Positions 16,889-26,261 of a stretch of DNA of 64,000 nt are shown piece by piece; position 1 is the stretch's first letter, and each line of letters starts with the position of its first letter. Origin of the DNA: JABDKJ01 sp964609215. GTDB taxonomy: Bacteria; Bacteroidota; Bacteroidia; Flavobacteriales_D; JABDKJ01. Where the stretch lies: NCBI GenBank assembly GCA_964609215.1, contig CAZSQZ010000011.1, forward strand, positions 54,857 to 118,856, given 5' to 3'. A program made the position numbers and the translations under genes. The notes under the pieces are model-generated. The model saw only the letters and a list, made by a program, of their open reading frames with translations. It ran no database searches and was not told the origin of the DNA.

Positions 16889-18262
16889 ATGCAGCGATTA
16901 GAACTCGGTAAGGAGCTTATAGGTGAATTTAAAGAAGCAGTTGAGCAAGCAAACGATCAATGGCTAGAAAATACTATTGCCCTGCTACATCCTGCTGACA
17001 TTGCCGAAGTTCTGGATAAGGTCAGCATGAATGAGGCGACCTATATCTTCAAATTCGTTCACCAGGAAGTCGCACCAGATGTTCTCCTGGAAATAGACGA
17101 TGATACCCGTGAACGTTTTTTGGAGAATCTGACCTCTAAGGAAATTGCTGAACAACTCATTGACCAAATCGACTCGGATGATGCTGCCGATGTATTGGGT
17201 GAGATGTCTGAGGAGCAGCAAGAGGAAATCATTTCGCACCTAGAAGATGAGGAACAAGCCAGTGATATTGTGCAGCTACTTACCTATGCAGACGATTCAG
17301 CTGGTGGACTTATGGCCAAGGAATTGGTTAAAGTCAATGTAAACTGGACCGTCTCTAAAGGGATTCGTGAAATGCGAAAACAAGCAAGTGAGATAGAAAA
17401 GATCTACACTATTTACGTTGTAGACGATCATGATAAATTATTGGGAAGGTTATCCCTAAAGCGATTACTCTTTTCATCCACTTCCGTAAAATCTACAATA
17501 GCTGAACTCTATTCTAATGACGAACTCATAACTGTAACACCGGACACCGATGATGAAGAAACTGCACAAGTCATGAAGAAATATGATTTGGTTGTACTTC
17601 CGGTTGTATCAAATCAGGGAACATTATTAGGAAGAATTACCATTGATGATGTAGTAGATGTATTACAAGAAGAGGCGGAGAAAGATTATCAATTGGCAAG
17701 TGGTATTTCTGAAAAAGTAGAATCTGATGACAGCATCTGGTTACTTTCCAGAGCGAGATTTCCTTGGTTATTAATAGGTCTGGTTGGCGGAATTCTGGTT
17801 GCTCAGGTCATTGGAAGATTTGAGGGACAATTGGCTAAGTACACCGAATTGGCCCTCTTTATACCCTTAATTGCAGCAATGGCTGGAAATGTTGGTGTAC
17901 AATCCTCGGCTATCATTGTCCAGGGTTTAGCCAACCAAAGTTTATATTCTCGCTCCATCTTTTCCAGGTTATCCAAAGAACTAACGGTAGCTCTTTTAAA
18001 TGGATTGGTATTATCAGTCATTCTTTTTGGAATTACTGTTCTAATTAATCAGAGTGATAGCACCTATGCCCTAGCGTATACAGTGAGTATCTCACTTTTC
18101 ATAGTAATAATTTTTGCTGGCCTCTTCGGCACTTTTGTGCCATTGGTTTTGGACAAAATAAAGATTGATCCCGCACTTGCAACCGGGCCATTCATCACCA
18201 CCATGAATGATATATTTGGCCTGCTGATCTATTTCTATATCAGTATTCTGCTTTATCAATGA
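16889..18262 (+). CDS. mgtE: Magnesium transporter MgtE
   Basis: A 457-residue channel. The MgtE N-domain is an acidic superhelix (about 5-130, with repeated 'DIAEVLDK', 'SKEIAEQLIDQ', 'DSDDAADVLGEM'), followed by a CBS pair (about 135-255) and five C-terminal helices from about 285. The pore region carries 'PLIAAMAGNVGVQSSAIIVQG', the Mg2+-selectivity sequence of the family. Cytosolic Mg2+ bound by the N and CBS domains closes the channel. A TAAATTCG element at 16865-16872 is a possible -7 promoter box. The stop overlaps the next gene's ATG by 4 bp. Confidence 0.96.
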   Translation: MQRLELGKELIGEFKEAVEQANDQWLENTIALLHPADIAEVLDKVSMNEATYIFKFVHQEVAPDVLLEIDDDTRERFLENLTSKEIAEQLIDQIDSDDAADVLGEMSEEQQEEIISHLEDEEQASDIVQLLTYADDSAGGLMAKELVKVNVNWTVSKGIREMRKQASEIEKIYTIYVVDDHDKLLGRLSLKRLLFSSTSVKSTIAELYSNDELITVTPDTDDEETAQVMKKYDLVVLPVVSNQGTLLGRITIDDVVDVLQEEAEKDYQLASGISEKVESDDSIWLLSRARFPWLLIGLVGGILVAQVIGRFEGQLAKYTELALFIPLIAAMAGNVGVQSSAIIVQGLANQSLYSRSIFSRLSKELTVALLNGLVLSVILFGITVLINQSDSTYALAYTVSISLFIVIIFAGLFGTFVPLVLDKIKIDPALATGPFITTMNDIFGLLIYFYISILLYQ

Positions 18263-19212
18263 AAGTTCTGTTTATAGATACTGTTCACCCCATTTTGAAT
18301 GAAAAATTAAGTCAAAATGGCCATGAATGCGTAGACGGCACTCAACTGAATTCCGATGAGATAAATGAGATAATTTCGAGTTTCGATGGGATCGTAATCC
18401 GATCAAAATTTCCAGTGGACAAATCATTTATTGATAGAGCTAAAGGATTGAAATTTATTGCTCGCTCTGGAGCTGGATTGGAAAACATTGATCTGGCTTA
18501 CTGTAAAGAAAAGAACATTGTTTGTTTCAATTCCCCTGAAGGAAATAAAGACGCAGTGGGTGAACACATGATTGGAATGCTGCTCTGCTTGTTTAATAAT
18601 CTGGCCAGCGTTCAAAATGATATTGCTAATGGAAAATGGGAAAGGGAAGCCAACAGAGGAATTGAATTAATGGGAAAAACAGTGGGTATTATTGGCTATG
18701 GAAATAACGGTTATGCCTTTGCAAAAAAACTCTCAGGCTTTGATTGCACAATTCTAGCTTATGACAAATACAAGGAAGATTTTGCCAATGATTATGTAAG
18801 AGAATCCAGTCTGGAATATCTTCAAGAACATGCGGACATCATTAGCTTTCATGTTCCTCTCACCCCAGAAACCGAATACTATTTCTCAGATGATTTCCTG
18901 AATAAAATGAACAAGCCATTTTACCTCTTAAATGGCTGTAGAGGAAAGGTGGTGAATACCCAAAGTTTAGTTGATGGATTGAAGTCTGGAAAGATTTTGG
19001 GCGCATGTCTGGATGTTATCGAATATGAAAAACCTTCATTCGAAGATTTCATGTCTCATGAAGCACCTGACCAGTTTCATTATTTGGTCGAATCCAATAA
19101 TGTAATTCTTTCTCCACATGTTGCAGGTTGGACCAAAGAATCCTATGTGAAACTTTCAGAAGTACTTTGGAAAAAAATAAATGATTGGATAACTAAGCAA
19201 GATCTTGCATAA
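18259..19212 (+). CDS. D-isomer 2-hydroxyacid dehydrogenase (phosphoglycerate dehydrogenase-like)
   Basis: A 317-residue NAD-dependent dehydrogenase. The Rossmann motif GYGNNG is at 146-151, the catalytic Arg at R228 (NGCRGKVVNT), the acidic partner around E255-E257 and the catalytic His at H287 (SPHVAGWT). The N-terminal 'FIARSGAGLENID' and terminal 'HVAGWTKES' resemble 3-phosphoglycerate dehydrogenases of the short type, lacking ACT/ASB domains, so serine biosynthesis is a reasonable guess. It is coupled to mgtE by a 4-bp overlap and converges on the aspartate kinase gene with a 20-bp overlap of coding ends. Confidence 0.85.
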   Translation: MKVLFIDTVHPILNEKLSQNGHECVDGTQLNSDEINEIISSFDGIVIRSKFPVDKSFIDRAKGLKFIARSGAGLENIDLAYCKEKNIVCFNSPEGNKDAVGEHMIGMLLCLFNNLASVQNDIANGKWEREANRGIELMGKTVGIIGYGNNGYAFAKKLSGFDCTILAYDKYKEDFANDYVRESSLEYLQEHADIISFHVPLTPETEYYFSDDFLNKMNKPFYLLNGCRGKVVNTQSLVDGLKSGKILGACLDVIEYEKPSFEDFMSHEAPDQFHYLVESNNVILSPHVAGWTKESYVKLSEVLWKKINDWITKQDLA

Positions 19213-20449
19213 CCATTCTGGCCGTTCTTCTACTTTTCTGACGCACCAGAATTTTTTTGTTTATCGTTACTCTTTCTATCGTTTCATCATTGTAATGACG
19301 AATGGTTACCAATTCCATTCCCTCATTATATAAGACCCTGTATTTTGATTTCAACTCTTCAATAAGACCTGGAATGCGATGTGGATCTCCATTGGTACAT
19401 ACCGAAAAATTTAAAGCCGAATTTTGCATCAAATTGATGCGTACTTTATGCCTATTGAAAATTCCGAATATGTCCTCTAGGTTTTCTTCCACAACAAAGG
19501 AAAAATCTCTGGTAGAAATAGAAATCAAAACCTGATTTACTTTAAAGATAAAAGAGGGAATCTTCGTATCGTTTTCATCTGAAGTTTGAATGACTGTTCC
19601 CTTCTCATTGATATCTTTAAATGATCTAACATATAAAGGTATTTCCTTATTCCTTAATGGCTTAATGGTCTTTGGATGTATAACACTTGCACCATAATAA
19701 CTTAATTCCAACGCTTCACGGTAGGAAATTTTATCTAGCTTTTCTACCTCATCAAAATACTTGGGATCTGCATTCAACATTCCCGGAACATCTTTCCAAA
19801 TACTTACACTTTCGGCATTTAAACACCAGGCAACAATACCTGCGGTAAAGTCCGATCCTTCCCTACCCAAAGTAGTAATATAACCGTCATCCGTATGTCC
19901 AATAAAACCTTGAATGATAAAAATTCCATCATTAGAAATATATTCATTTACCAGTTTGGATGTAATTTCCCAGGACACTTTTGCCTCTCTATAATTATTA
20001 TTGGTACGGATGATCTTTCGCGCATCCAACCAGGTATTTCCAATACCTTCCTTATTCAGAAAAGCTGAAACAATTTTGGTAGACAAGAGTTCTCCATAGT
20101 GAACAATTCTATCGTACTCAAAATCATAGTTATCAGTAACTGGTAGAAGAACGGCATCCTTTATTTTAGCCTTATAGGCATTATAGTCCTGAAAAAAATC
20201 ATGGCCGCTTTCAAAAAGGTCCTGTATAATTTCCTCGTGAAAAAGAAAAAGCTGATCCAAATGATCTTGAGTAAGCTCCTGTTTTTTCCATCTTGCTTCA
20301 ATAATCTGCTCCATTGCATTGGTCGTCTTACCCATTGCGGAAATAACTAAAACCAGATTTTCATCCTTAAAATTGGAAAGGATATTTGCGAGATTTCTTA
20401 CCGCTTTCGCACTCTTTACAGAAGCTCCACCGAACTTGAAAATTTTCAT
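19193..20449 (-). CDS. lysC: Aspartate kinase, monofunctional
   Basis: A 418-residue amino-acid kinase. 'FKFGGASVKSAKAVRNLA' is the N-terminal aspartokinase motif (KFGG), and 'TTLGREGSDFTAGIVAW' and 'WKDVPGMLNADPK' form the nucleotide and aspartate sites. Two C-terminal ACT-like regions follow from about 305 ('QVLISISTRDFSFV', 'KVRINLMQNSALNFSVC'). It phosphorylates aspartate at the entry to lysine, threonine and methionine synthesis and is usually feedback-inhibited via ACT domains. Monofunctional, not fused to homoserine dehydrogenase. Its tail overlaps the convergent dehydrogenase gene by 20 bp. Confidence 0.92.
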   Translation of the reverse strand: MKIFKFGGASVKSAKAVRNLANILSNFKDENLVLVISAMGKTTNAMEQIIEARWKKQELTQDHLDQLFLFHEEIIQDLFESGHDFFQDYNAYKAKIKDAVLLPVTDNYDFEYDRIVHYGELLSTKIVSAFLNKEGIGNTWLDARKIIRTNNNYREAKVSWEITSKLVNEYISNDGIFIIQGFIGHTDDGYITTLGREGSDFTAGIVAWCLNAESVSIWKDVPGMLNADPKYFDEVEKLDKISYREALELSYYGASVIHPKTIKPLRNKEIPLYVRSFKDINEKGTVIQTSDENDTKIPSFIFKVNQVLISISTRDFSFVVEENLEDIFGIFNRHKVRINLMQNSALNFSVCTNGDPHRIPGLIEELKSKYRVLYNEGMELVTIRHYNDETIERVTINKKILVRQKSRRTARMVMQDLA

Positions 20450-20509
20450 GCTGCGAAATAAGAATTTATTTCTTTAACCCGAATCTGTATTACCAAATAA
20501 AATTTGGGT

Positions 20510-20971
20510 CTAAAACTGACTATCTATGAGTTTACAATTCAACCATTCAGGTTCTATAATGGCATCGTATTTTTTGTAGAAATCTATAGCAGATTGATTC
20601 CAGTCCAGAACCTGCCACATTAAACGCTTTGCTCCTTCTTTTTTGGAGATGGATATCATCTCATCCAAGAGCAAGGTTCCAACTCCTTTTCTTCTGTGCT
20701 TTTCAGACACTACCAAATCTTCCAGAAAAATACACTTCCCTTTCCATGTTGAGTATCTATAATAGTAGATAGCGGTACCCAGAATAACTTCCTCCTCTTT
20801 CGCAACGATAAATTGAAAAAGAGGTTTTTTGCCAAAGGCATCATTCATGAGATCATCCACACTAATATCTACTTCATCTGGTGCTTCTTCATAAATCGCC
20901 AATTCAACAATTAAGGCATGCACTCCCGCAATATCCTCTTCTTTACCTTTTCGAATTTTAATCTCACTCAT
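20510..20971 (-). CDS. GNAT-family N-acetyltransferase
   Basis: A 153-residue GCN5-related acetyltransferase. The acetyl-CoA pyrophosphate loop is 'EKHRRKGVGTLLLDEMI' (motif A, R/Q-x-x-G-x-G/A form), preceded by 'IFLEDLVVS' and followed by 'WQVLDWNQSAIDFYKKYDA' (motif B). This pattern resembles diamine/thialysine N-acetyltransferases, but the substrate is not determined. It overlaps the upstream hypothetical gene by 8 bp and lies 60 bp upstream of lysC on the same strand. Confidence 0.88.
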   Translation of the reverse strand: MSEIKIRKGKEEDIAGVHALIVELAIYEEAPDEVDISVDDLMNDAFGKKPLFQFIVAKEEEVILGTAIYYYRYSTWKGKCIFLEDLVVSEKHRRKGVGTLLLDEMISISKKEGAKRLMWQVLDWNQSAIDFYKKYDAIIEPEWLNCKLIDSQF

Positions 20972-21554
20972 CGCCTACTAACTTAGTCAAAAATTCATCA
21001 AAGGGCAGGGACTTTTTATAATTCCTATCATTAAAATAATTCACCTGAATCTTAAAATAAAAAGGCCGATTGTTTTTGATCACGTACTCCAAAAACAGAT
21101 TTCCGTAAAGTTGTTCATAGGGCAAATCATATCGGTATTTCAAAGATGGTTTTAAGTAATACTGTTCTGTTTGATAGACCTCATCTTTCTTCTCTTTTTG
21201 GATTTTAACGGCTCTATTCAAAATATAATCCAAGGCCTTCATCCTATTTTTCATTGCATCCAGAAAAAAACAATAATCCTGTTTATTTTCATCAGGATTT
21301 ATCAAAAAATAAAAACCATCCGCAGCCCTATCCTTTAACCTGAAAAGTTCACGTTCATTCGCATCTCCTTTAAAATGCTGATAAATGGCATTGATCTCTA
21401 ATTGATAAGAATTACTTTCTTCCCACTTTTCAAATTCAAGCAGGAAAGATGCTGAACGCTCCAATTTACTCTTTACAAGTAAGTCTTTCTCTTCCTTTCC
21501 GAAGAGCTTATTTATCAGCGATTCAAATGAATATCCACTCAATTTATTCAACAA
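20964..21554 (-). CDS. Conserved hypothetical protein
   Basis: A 196-residue soluble-looking protein with no signal peptide or membrane helix. It is rich in Tyr, Phe, Lys and Glu, with two sections: an N-terminal helical part (about 1-60) and a 'RYDLPYEQLYGNLFLEYVIKN' / 'RPFYFKIQVNYFNDRNYKK' section that looks beta-rich. I do not recognise the family. Codon and base composition match the neighbours, so it is an ordinary resident gene. It is divergent from fbp and coupled to the GNAT gene by an 8-bp overlap. Confidence 0.7.
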   Translation of the reverse strand: MLNKLSGYSFESLINKLFGKEEKDLLVKSKLERSASFLLEFEKWEESNSYQLEINAIYQHFKGDANERELFRLKDRAADGFYFLINPDENKQDYCFFLDAMKNRMKALDYILNRAVKIQKEKKDEVYQTEQYYLKPSLKYRYDLPYEQLYGNLFLEYVIKNNRPFYFKIQVNYFNDRNYKKSLPFDEFLTKLVGDE

Positions 21555-21642
21555 AATTTGTTAGAAACAGGGCACTTAATTAAACACTTTTAAAAGGATT
21601 TAAGCGATAATTTGCAGATATTTGCAAAGCATTTGGAATAAC

Positions 21643-22671
21643 ATGAAGAAAATTACAACACTCAACGAATTCATCACAGCCAATCAAGCCGATTTTCCTT
21701 ACGCAAAGGGAGAGTTATCTCGTTTATTGTCAGCAATTCGTCTGGCCTCCAAGATTGTAAATAGAGAAGTCAATAAGGCAGGATTAGTAGATGACATCAT
21801 GGGTGCTTCCGGGATTGAAAATGTGCAAGGTGAAGCCCAGCAAAAGTTAGACATCTATGCGGATAATCAATTTGTAGATGCCATGTTAGCTCAAGAAGAA
21901 GTTTGCGGAATTGCTTCAGAGGAACACGATAATTTTATTGCGTTTGATAGCGAGGAAGCAAAAAATGGAAACTATGTTTTATTGATTGATCCATTAGATG
22001 GTTCCAGCAATATTGATGTGAATGTTTCTATTGGAACCATCTTCTCTATATACCGAAGAGTTTCTCCCGTTGGAGAGCAAGCACAATTAGAAGATTTTCT
22101 TCAACCGGGCACCAAACAAGTAGCTGCGGGATATATTATTTACGGTTCATCCACCATGTTGGTCTATACCACAGGAAACGGAGTAAACGGTTTTACCTTT
22201 GATCCATCTATTGGTGTTTTCTGCCTTTCTCATCCTCAAATGAAATTTCCAAGAAGCGGAAAAATCTATTCCATTAATGAAGGTAATTACTGGCACTTTA
22301 GTGAAGGGGTTAAAAAGTACATTAAGTACTGTCAGGAAGAAGATGCAGCCAACGATCGTCCCTATACTTCCAGATACATTGGCTCTCTTGTTGCCGACTT
22401 TCATAGAAATATGATCAAAGGGGGCATTTACATTTATCCAAGAACATCCAGTTCACCGGATGGAAAATTGAGATTGCTTTACGAAAACAATCCTCTGGCA
22501 ATGATATGTGAGCAAGCAGGAGGTAAAGCCAGTACGGGTTACGAAAGAATATTGGATGTAAACCCCACAAAATTGCATCAAAGAACTCCGCTTTTTATTG
22601 GCAGTATAGAAATGGTCGAAAAAGCAGAAGAATTCATGAAAATTTATGCGGAAGCTAAGCTTCCTCTCTAA
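21643..22671 (+). CDS. fbp: Fructose-1,6-bisphosphatase, class I
   Basis: A 342-residue class I FBPase. The metal-binding signature DPLDGSSNIDVNVSIGTIF is intact, as is the upstream 'ASEEHDN' acidic site; the C-terminal 'GGKASTGYERILDVNPTKLHQRTP' is typical. It hydrolyses fructose-1,6-bisphosphate to fructose-6-phosphate in gluconeogenesis. The ATG at 21643 (MKKITTLNEFI) is preferred over an upstream TTG at 21622. It is transcribed divergently from the hypothetical gene and upstream of mfd. Confidence 0.95.
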   Translation: MKKITTLNEFITANQADFPYAKGELSRLLSAIRLASKIVNREVNKAGLVDDIMGASGIENVQGEAQQKLDIYADNQFVDAMLAQEEVCGIASEEHDNFIAFDSEEAKNGNYVLLIDPLDGSSNIDVNVSIGTIFSIYRRVSPVGEQAQLEDFLQPGTKQVAAGYIIYGSSTMLVYTTGNGVNGFTFDPSIGVFCLSHPQMKFPRSGKIYSINEGNYWHFSEGVKKYIKYCQEEDAANDRPYTSRYIGSLVADFHRNMIKGGIYIYPRTSSSPDGKLRLLYENNPLAMICEQAGGKASTGYERILDVNPTKLHQRTPLFIGSIEMVEKAEEFMKIYAEAKLPL

Positions 22672-22707
22672 AAAATAGTTTTTCTTTGCGATCTCTATTT
22701 TTAGCTT

Positions 22708-25700
22708 TTGACAAAAGAAGAGCTGGTTTCACTGTATTCTAATAATGCTATTTCTAAGGAATTAGCCAGCCATCTATTGCTCCAATCCAACAAAATCAAA
22801 CTCCAGGGAGCTGTTGGAAGTTTAAAATCCTTTATCGTTCATGGAGCGATTAAAGAAGCAAATGGCGTTCATGTTTTTGTGCTGAATGACAAAGAAGAAG
22901 CCGCTTATTTTTTGAATGATTTCGAAAACATTTCAGACAAAAGTTTAGATGTTCTTTTTTATCCACAATCCTATAGAAAGCCTTACGAAACGGAAAAAAT
23001 AGACAATGCGAATATTAGCATGAGAGCAGAAGTACTCAGCGCTATTCGCAAGAACGAAAAAGCACTTTTGGTCATCACCTATCCTTTAGCCATTGCGGAA
23101 AATGTAGTTTCCAAAAAGCAATTGGCCAGCGATACATTTGATCTAAAATTAGGAGAAAAACATTCCCTTGATTTCATCAATGATCTACTCATAGATTTTG
23201 AATTTGACAAAGTAGATTTTGTGTATCAACCCGGACAATTTTCCATTCGTGGAGGTATAGTAGATATTTTCTCATTCGTAAATGATGAGCCCTTCCGTAT
23301 TGAATTTTTCGGAGAAGAAATTGAAAGCATTCGAACTTTTGACACGCTCACACAACTATCCATTAAGAAGCTGGTAAAACTCAGTGTGGTTCCCAATGTT
23401 CAGGAAAAAATGCTGGAAGAAAGCCGCGAAACATTCATGAATTTTATTCCGGATTCCACCACTATTTGGATAGAAGATATCAAAACCACCTTACTTAAAT
23501 TAGATAAGGAAATAGAGAAAGCACAGGACATTTTCGATGAACTGGATAGTCCACTGAAACACAATGCTCCCGATAAATTATTCAATAACAGTGTAGATTT
23601 CAGCAACAGACTGAATGAACTAACGGTAGTTGAAACAGGACTTCAAAACTATTTTAAAAGTGCCCATATTCTAAATGCATCCAGTACACCTCAACCCAGT
23701 TTCAAAAAGAACTTTGATTTACTAATTGCAGATTTAAGCAAGCATTTCTCCAATAGATATAAAATACTCATTGCAGTAGGTCATGAAAGTCAGGTAGAAC
23801 GATTGTACAAAATATTTGAAGACAAGCAATTGGACGTGTCTTTTACTCCTGTTATGTTGGGATTGAAGGAAGGCTTTATCGATCAGGATAATAAAATTCT
23901 TTGCTATACAGATCACCAGATATTTGAGCGTTACAATAAGTTTAGGCTCAAGGAGGGCTTTAAAAAGAATCAACAGGCTTTAACCATTCAGGAATTGATG
24001 AGCCTTAAACCCGGAGATTATGTCACCCACATAGATCATGGTATCGGCAAGTTTTCTGGGATGGAAAAATTAGATGTGAATGGTAAGCAACAAGAAGCCA
24101 TTCGACTCATCTATAAGGACAATGATATTCTCTATGTGAGCATACATTCCCTGCACAGAATTTCTAAATACACCAGTAAGGAAGGAACCATTCCCAAAGT
24201 GCATAGATTGGGTTCACCCGCATGGAATAAATTAAAGGCAAAAACCAAAGCCAAGGTCAGAGAAATTGCTTTTGATTTAATAAAGCTCTATGCCAAAAGA
24301 AAAGCTACCAAAGGTTTTGCATTCAGCCCGGATTCTTATTTGCAAACCGAGTTGGAAGCTTCTTTTATGTATGAAGATACTCCAGATCAGTTAAAGGCGA
24401 CTTTGGCCGTGAAAAAAGACATGGAGAGCGAATCTCCAATGGATAGATTGGTCTGTGGAGATGTTGGATTTGGTAAAACAGAAGTTGCCATACGAGCAGC
24501 ATTCAAAGCAGCCACAGACAGCAAGCAAGTTGCTATTTTGGTTCCTACTACCATCCTTTCCTTGCAACATGCGCAAAGTTTTAGAAAGCGACTAAAAGAG
24601 TTCCCGGTAAAAGTGGATTATCTTAACCGATTCAAATCTGCTAAAGAAACCACTGCCACTATTAAGAAAGTGGAGTCTGGTGAAGTAGATATTATTATTG
24701 GCACACACAAGCTCTTAAACAAGCGTCTAAAATTTAAAGACCTAGGCTTGCTCATTATTGATGAAGAACAAAAATTTGGAGTAGGCGCAAAGGACAAATT
24801 GAAAACATTAAAGAATAATGTGGATACGCTTACCTTAACCGCTACGCCTATTCCCAGAACTTTGCAATTCTCATTAATGGGAGCCAGAGACTTGTCCATT
24901 ATCAATACTCCTCCACCAAACCGACAGCCTGTTTTTACTGAAATACACAACTTCAATGAAGAGTTTATTAGAGATGCTGTCACTTATGAATTGGCCAGAG
25001 GTGGTCAGGTATTCTTTGTGCACAATAGAGTGCAAAACATTGAGGAAGTAGCCAGCCTCATCAAAAAATTATGTCCAGATGCCCGCGTTAAAATTGGTCA
25101 CGGACAAATGGATGGTGCAAAGCTGGAAAAGGTAATGGTCGATTTCATTAACGGTTACTTCGATGTTTTGGTCAGCACCACCATTATAGAATCCGGGATA
25201 GACATTCCCAATGCCAATACCATCATCATCAATAATGCGCAAAACTTTGGGCTTAGCGATTTACACCAGATGAGAGGAAGAGTAGGAAGAAGCAATAAAA
25301 GGGCTTTCTGTTATTTAATCTCTCCACCCATTTTTCACATTTCTACAGATGCGAGAAGAAGGCTACAAGCCATTGAACAGTTCAGTGATTTGGGTAGTGG
25401 AATGAACATTGCCATGCGAGATTTGGACATAAGAGGCGCGGGAGATTTACTCGGTGGTGAGCAGAGTGGTTTCATCTCTGACATTGGTTTTGACATGTAC
25501 CATAAAATTCTCAACGAAGCCATTCAAGAATTAAAAGAGAAAGAGTTCAAGGACTTCTATGAGGAAGAGGAAAAAGAAGTCTATGCCAAAGAACTGCAAC
25601 TGGAAACCGACCTTGAATTATTGATCACCGATGAATATGTCATCTCCATAACGGAACGATTAAAACTGTACCGAGAATTAAATGCACTGGAAAACGAAAT

Positions 25701-26055
25701 AGAGCTTGAAATTTTCCAGGAACAATTGCAAGACCGATTTGGAGATATTCCAAAACAAACAGCAGAACTCATTGCAACCGTTCCCCTTAAATGGACTGCA
25801 AAAAAAATGGGAATAGAGCGTTTGATTCTAAAGTCCGGAAAGCTCATAGGACACTTTATAAAAGACCAGGAATCTAAATTTTTTCAGACCCCGCTTTTTG
25901 GCAATATTTTACAATTCATCGCTCAAAACCCCTCGGGCTACAAAATGTACCAGAAAAATGAGGTGTTGAGAATTGCTATTGAAAATGTGAGTTCTGTTTC
26001 GGAAGCTAAGGATTCGCTTTATGTGATGTTGGAGAAGGAAGATGTGGTTAGTTGA
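22708..26055 (+). CDS. mfd: Transcription-repair coupling factor Mfd
   Basis: A 1115-residue protein. It has a UvrB-like N-terminal module, then the RNA-polymerase-interaction domain ('PGDYVTHIDHGIGKFSGM'), and RecG-like translocase motifs: Walker A 'GDVGFGKTE', the DEEQ box in 'IIDEEQKFGV', 'TATPIPRTLQFS', 'GRVGRS'. A TRCF C-terminal domain follows. Mfd removes RNA polymerase stalled at lesions and recruits UvrA. The start is TTG at 22708: a TAG lies two codons upstream and the next in-frame Met is ~100 residues in. The gene ends right beside the accessory island. Confidence 0.96.
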   Translation: MTKEELVSLYSNNAISKELASHLLLQSNKIKLQGAVGSLKSFIVHGAIKEANGVHVFVLNDKEEAAYFLNDFENISDKSLDVLFYPQSYRKPYETEKIDNANISMRAEVLSAIRKNEKALLVITYPLAIAENVVSKKQLASDTFDLKLGEKHSLDFINDLLIDFEFDKVDFVYQPGQFSIRGGIVDIFSFVNDEPFRIEFFGEEIESIRTFDTLTQLSIKKLVKLSVVPNVQEKMLEESRETFMNFIPDSTTIWIEDIKTTLLKLDKEIEKAQDIFDELDSPLKHNAPDKLFNNSVDFSNRLNELTVVETGLQNYFKSAHILNASSTPQPSFKKNFDLLIADLSKHFSNRYKILIAVGHESQVERLYKIFEDKQLDVSFTPVMLGLKEGFIDQDNKILCYTDHQIFERYNKFRLKEGFKKNQQALTIQELMSLKPGDYVTHIDHGIGKFSGMEKLDVNGKQQEAIRLIYKDNDILYVSIHSLHRISKYTSKEGTIPKVHRLGSPAWNKLKAKTKAKVREIAFDLIKLYAKRKATKGFAFSPDSYLQTELEASFMYEDTPDQLKATLAVKKDMESESPMDRLVCGDVGFGKTEVAIRAAFKAATDSKQVAILVPTTILSLQHAQSFRKRLKEFPVKVDYLNRFKSAKETTATIKKVESGEVDIIIGTHKLLNKRLKFKDLGLLIIDEEQKFGVGAKDKLKTLKNNVDTLTLTATPIPRTLQFSLMGARDLSIINTPPPNRQPVFTEIHNFNEEFIRDAVTYELARGGQVFFVHNRVQNIEEVASLIKKLCPDARVKIGHGQMDGAKLEKVMVDFINGYFDVLVSTTIIESGIDIPNANTIIINNAQNFGLSDLHQMRGRVGRSNKRAFCYLISPPIFHISTDARRRLQAIEQFSDLGSGMNIAMRDLDIRGAGDLLGGEQSGFISDIGFDMYHKILNEAIQELKEKEFKDFYEEEEKEVYAKELQLETDLELLITDEYVISITERLKLYRELNALENEIELEIFQEQLQDRFGDIPKQTAELIATVPLKWTAKKMGIERLILKSGKLIGHFIKDQESKFFQTPLFGNILQFIAQNPSGYKMYQKNEVLRIAIENVSSVSEAKDSLYVMLEKEDVVS

Positions 26056-26129
26056 GTTGGTGATTGCTATTGATAGTTGGATAGTTGGATTAGCTTCTAG
26101 TAAATATTGTTCCAATCTTGTTAATGCGC

Positions 26130-26238
26130 TTTTTTATTTCAGGGTAGATTTTTATATTTAGGGAAAACTATTTGATTAAAACGAATTCAGCGTTTGCAAA
26201 CGGGTGTATAGTGCACTAGTGCTTTATATTCGGGTGTT
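26130..26238 (+). repeat. Cassette leader repeat, copy 1
   Basis: About 109 bp similar to 28512-28608. Shared pieces in order: CTTTTTTATTTC, AGATTTTTAT, TTTAGG, AAAACTATTT, TATAGTGCACT, TTATATTC, GGTGTT. The core TATAGTGCACT..GGTGTT (26207-26238) ends 23 bp before the start of the next gene. TAGTGCACTA is a perfect palindrome here, and TATATTCG resembles a -7 box. Function (promoter or recombination site) is inferred. Confidence 0.7.
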
Positions 26239-26261
26239 GTCGACAATTAAACTAAACCTAA

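Noticed and set aside
20476..20509. Inverted repeat ACCCGAAT / ATTTGGGT as terminator after the GNAT gene
   Set aside because: Stem has a mismatch, a long loop and no T run on the minus strand.
26070..26100. Repetitive GATAGTTGGATAGTTGG tract after mfd, similar to 56140-56175
   Set aside because: Short low-complexity sequence common in AT-rich intergenic DNA; not enough similarity to define an element.
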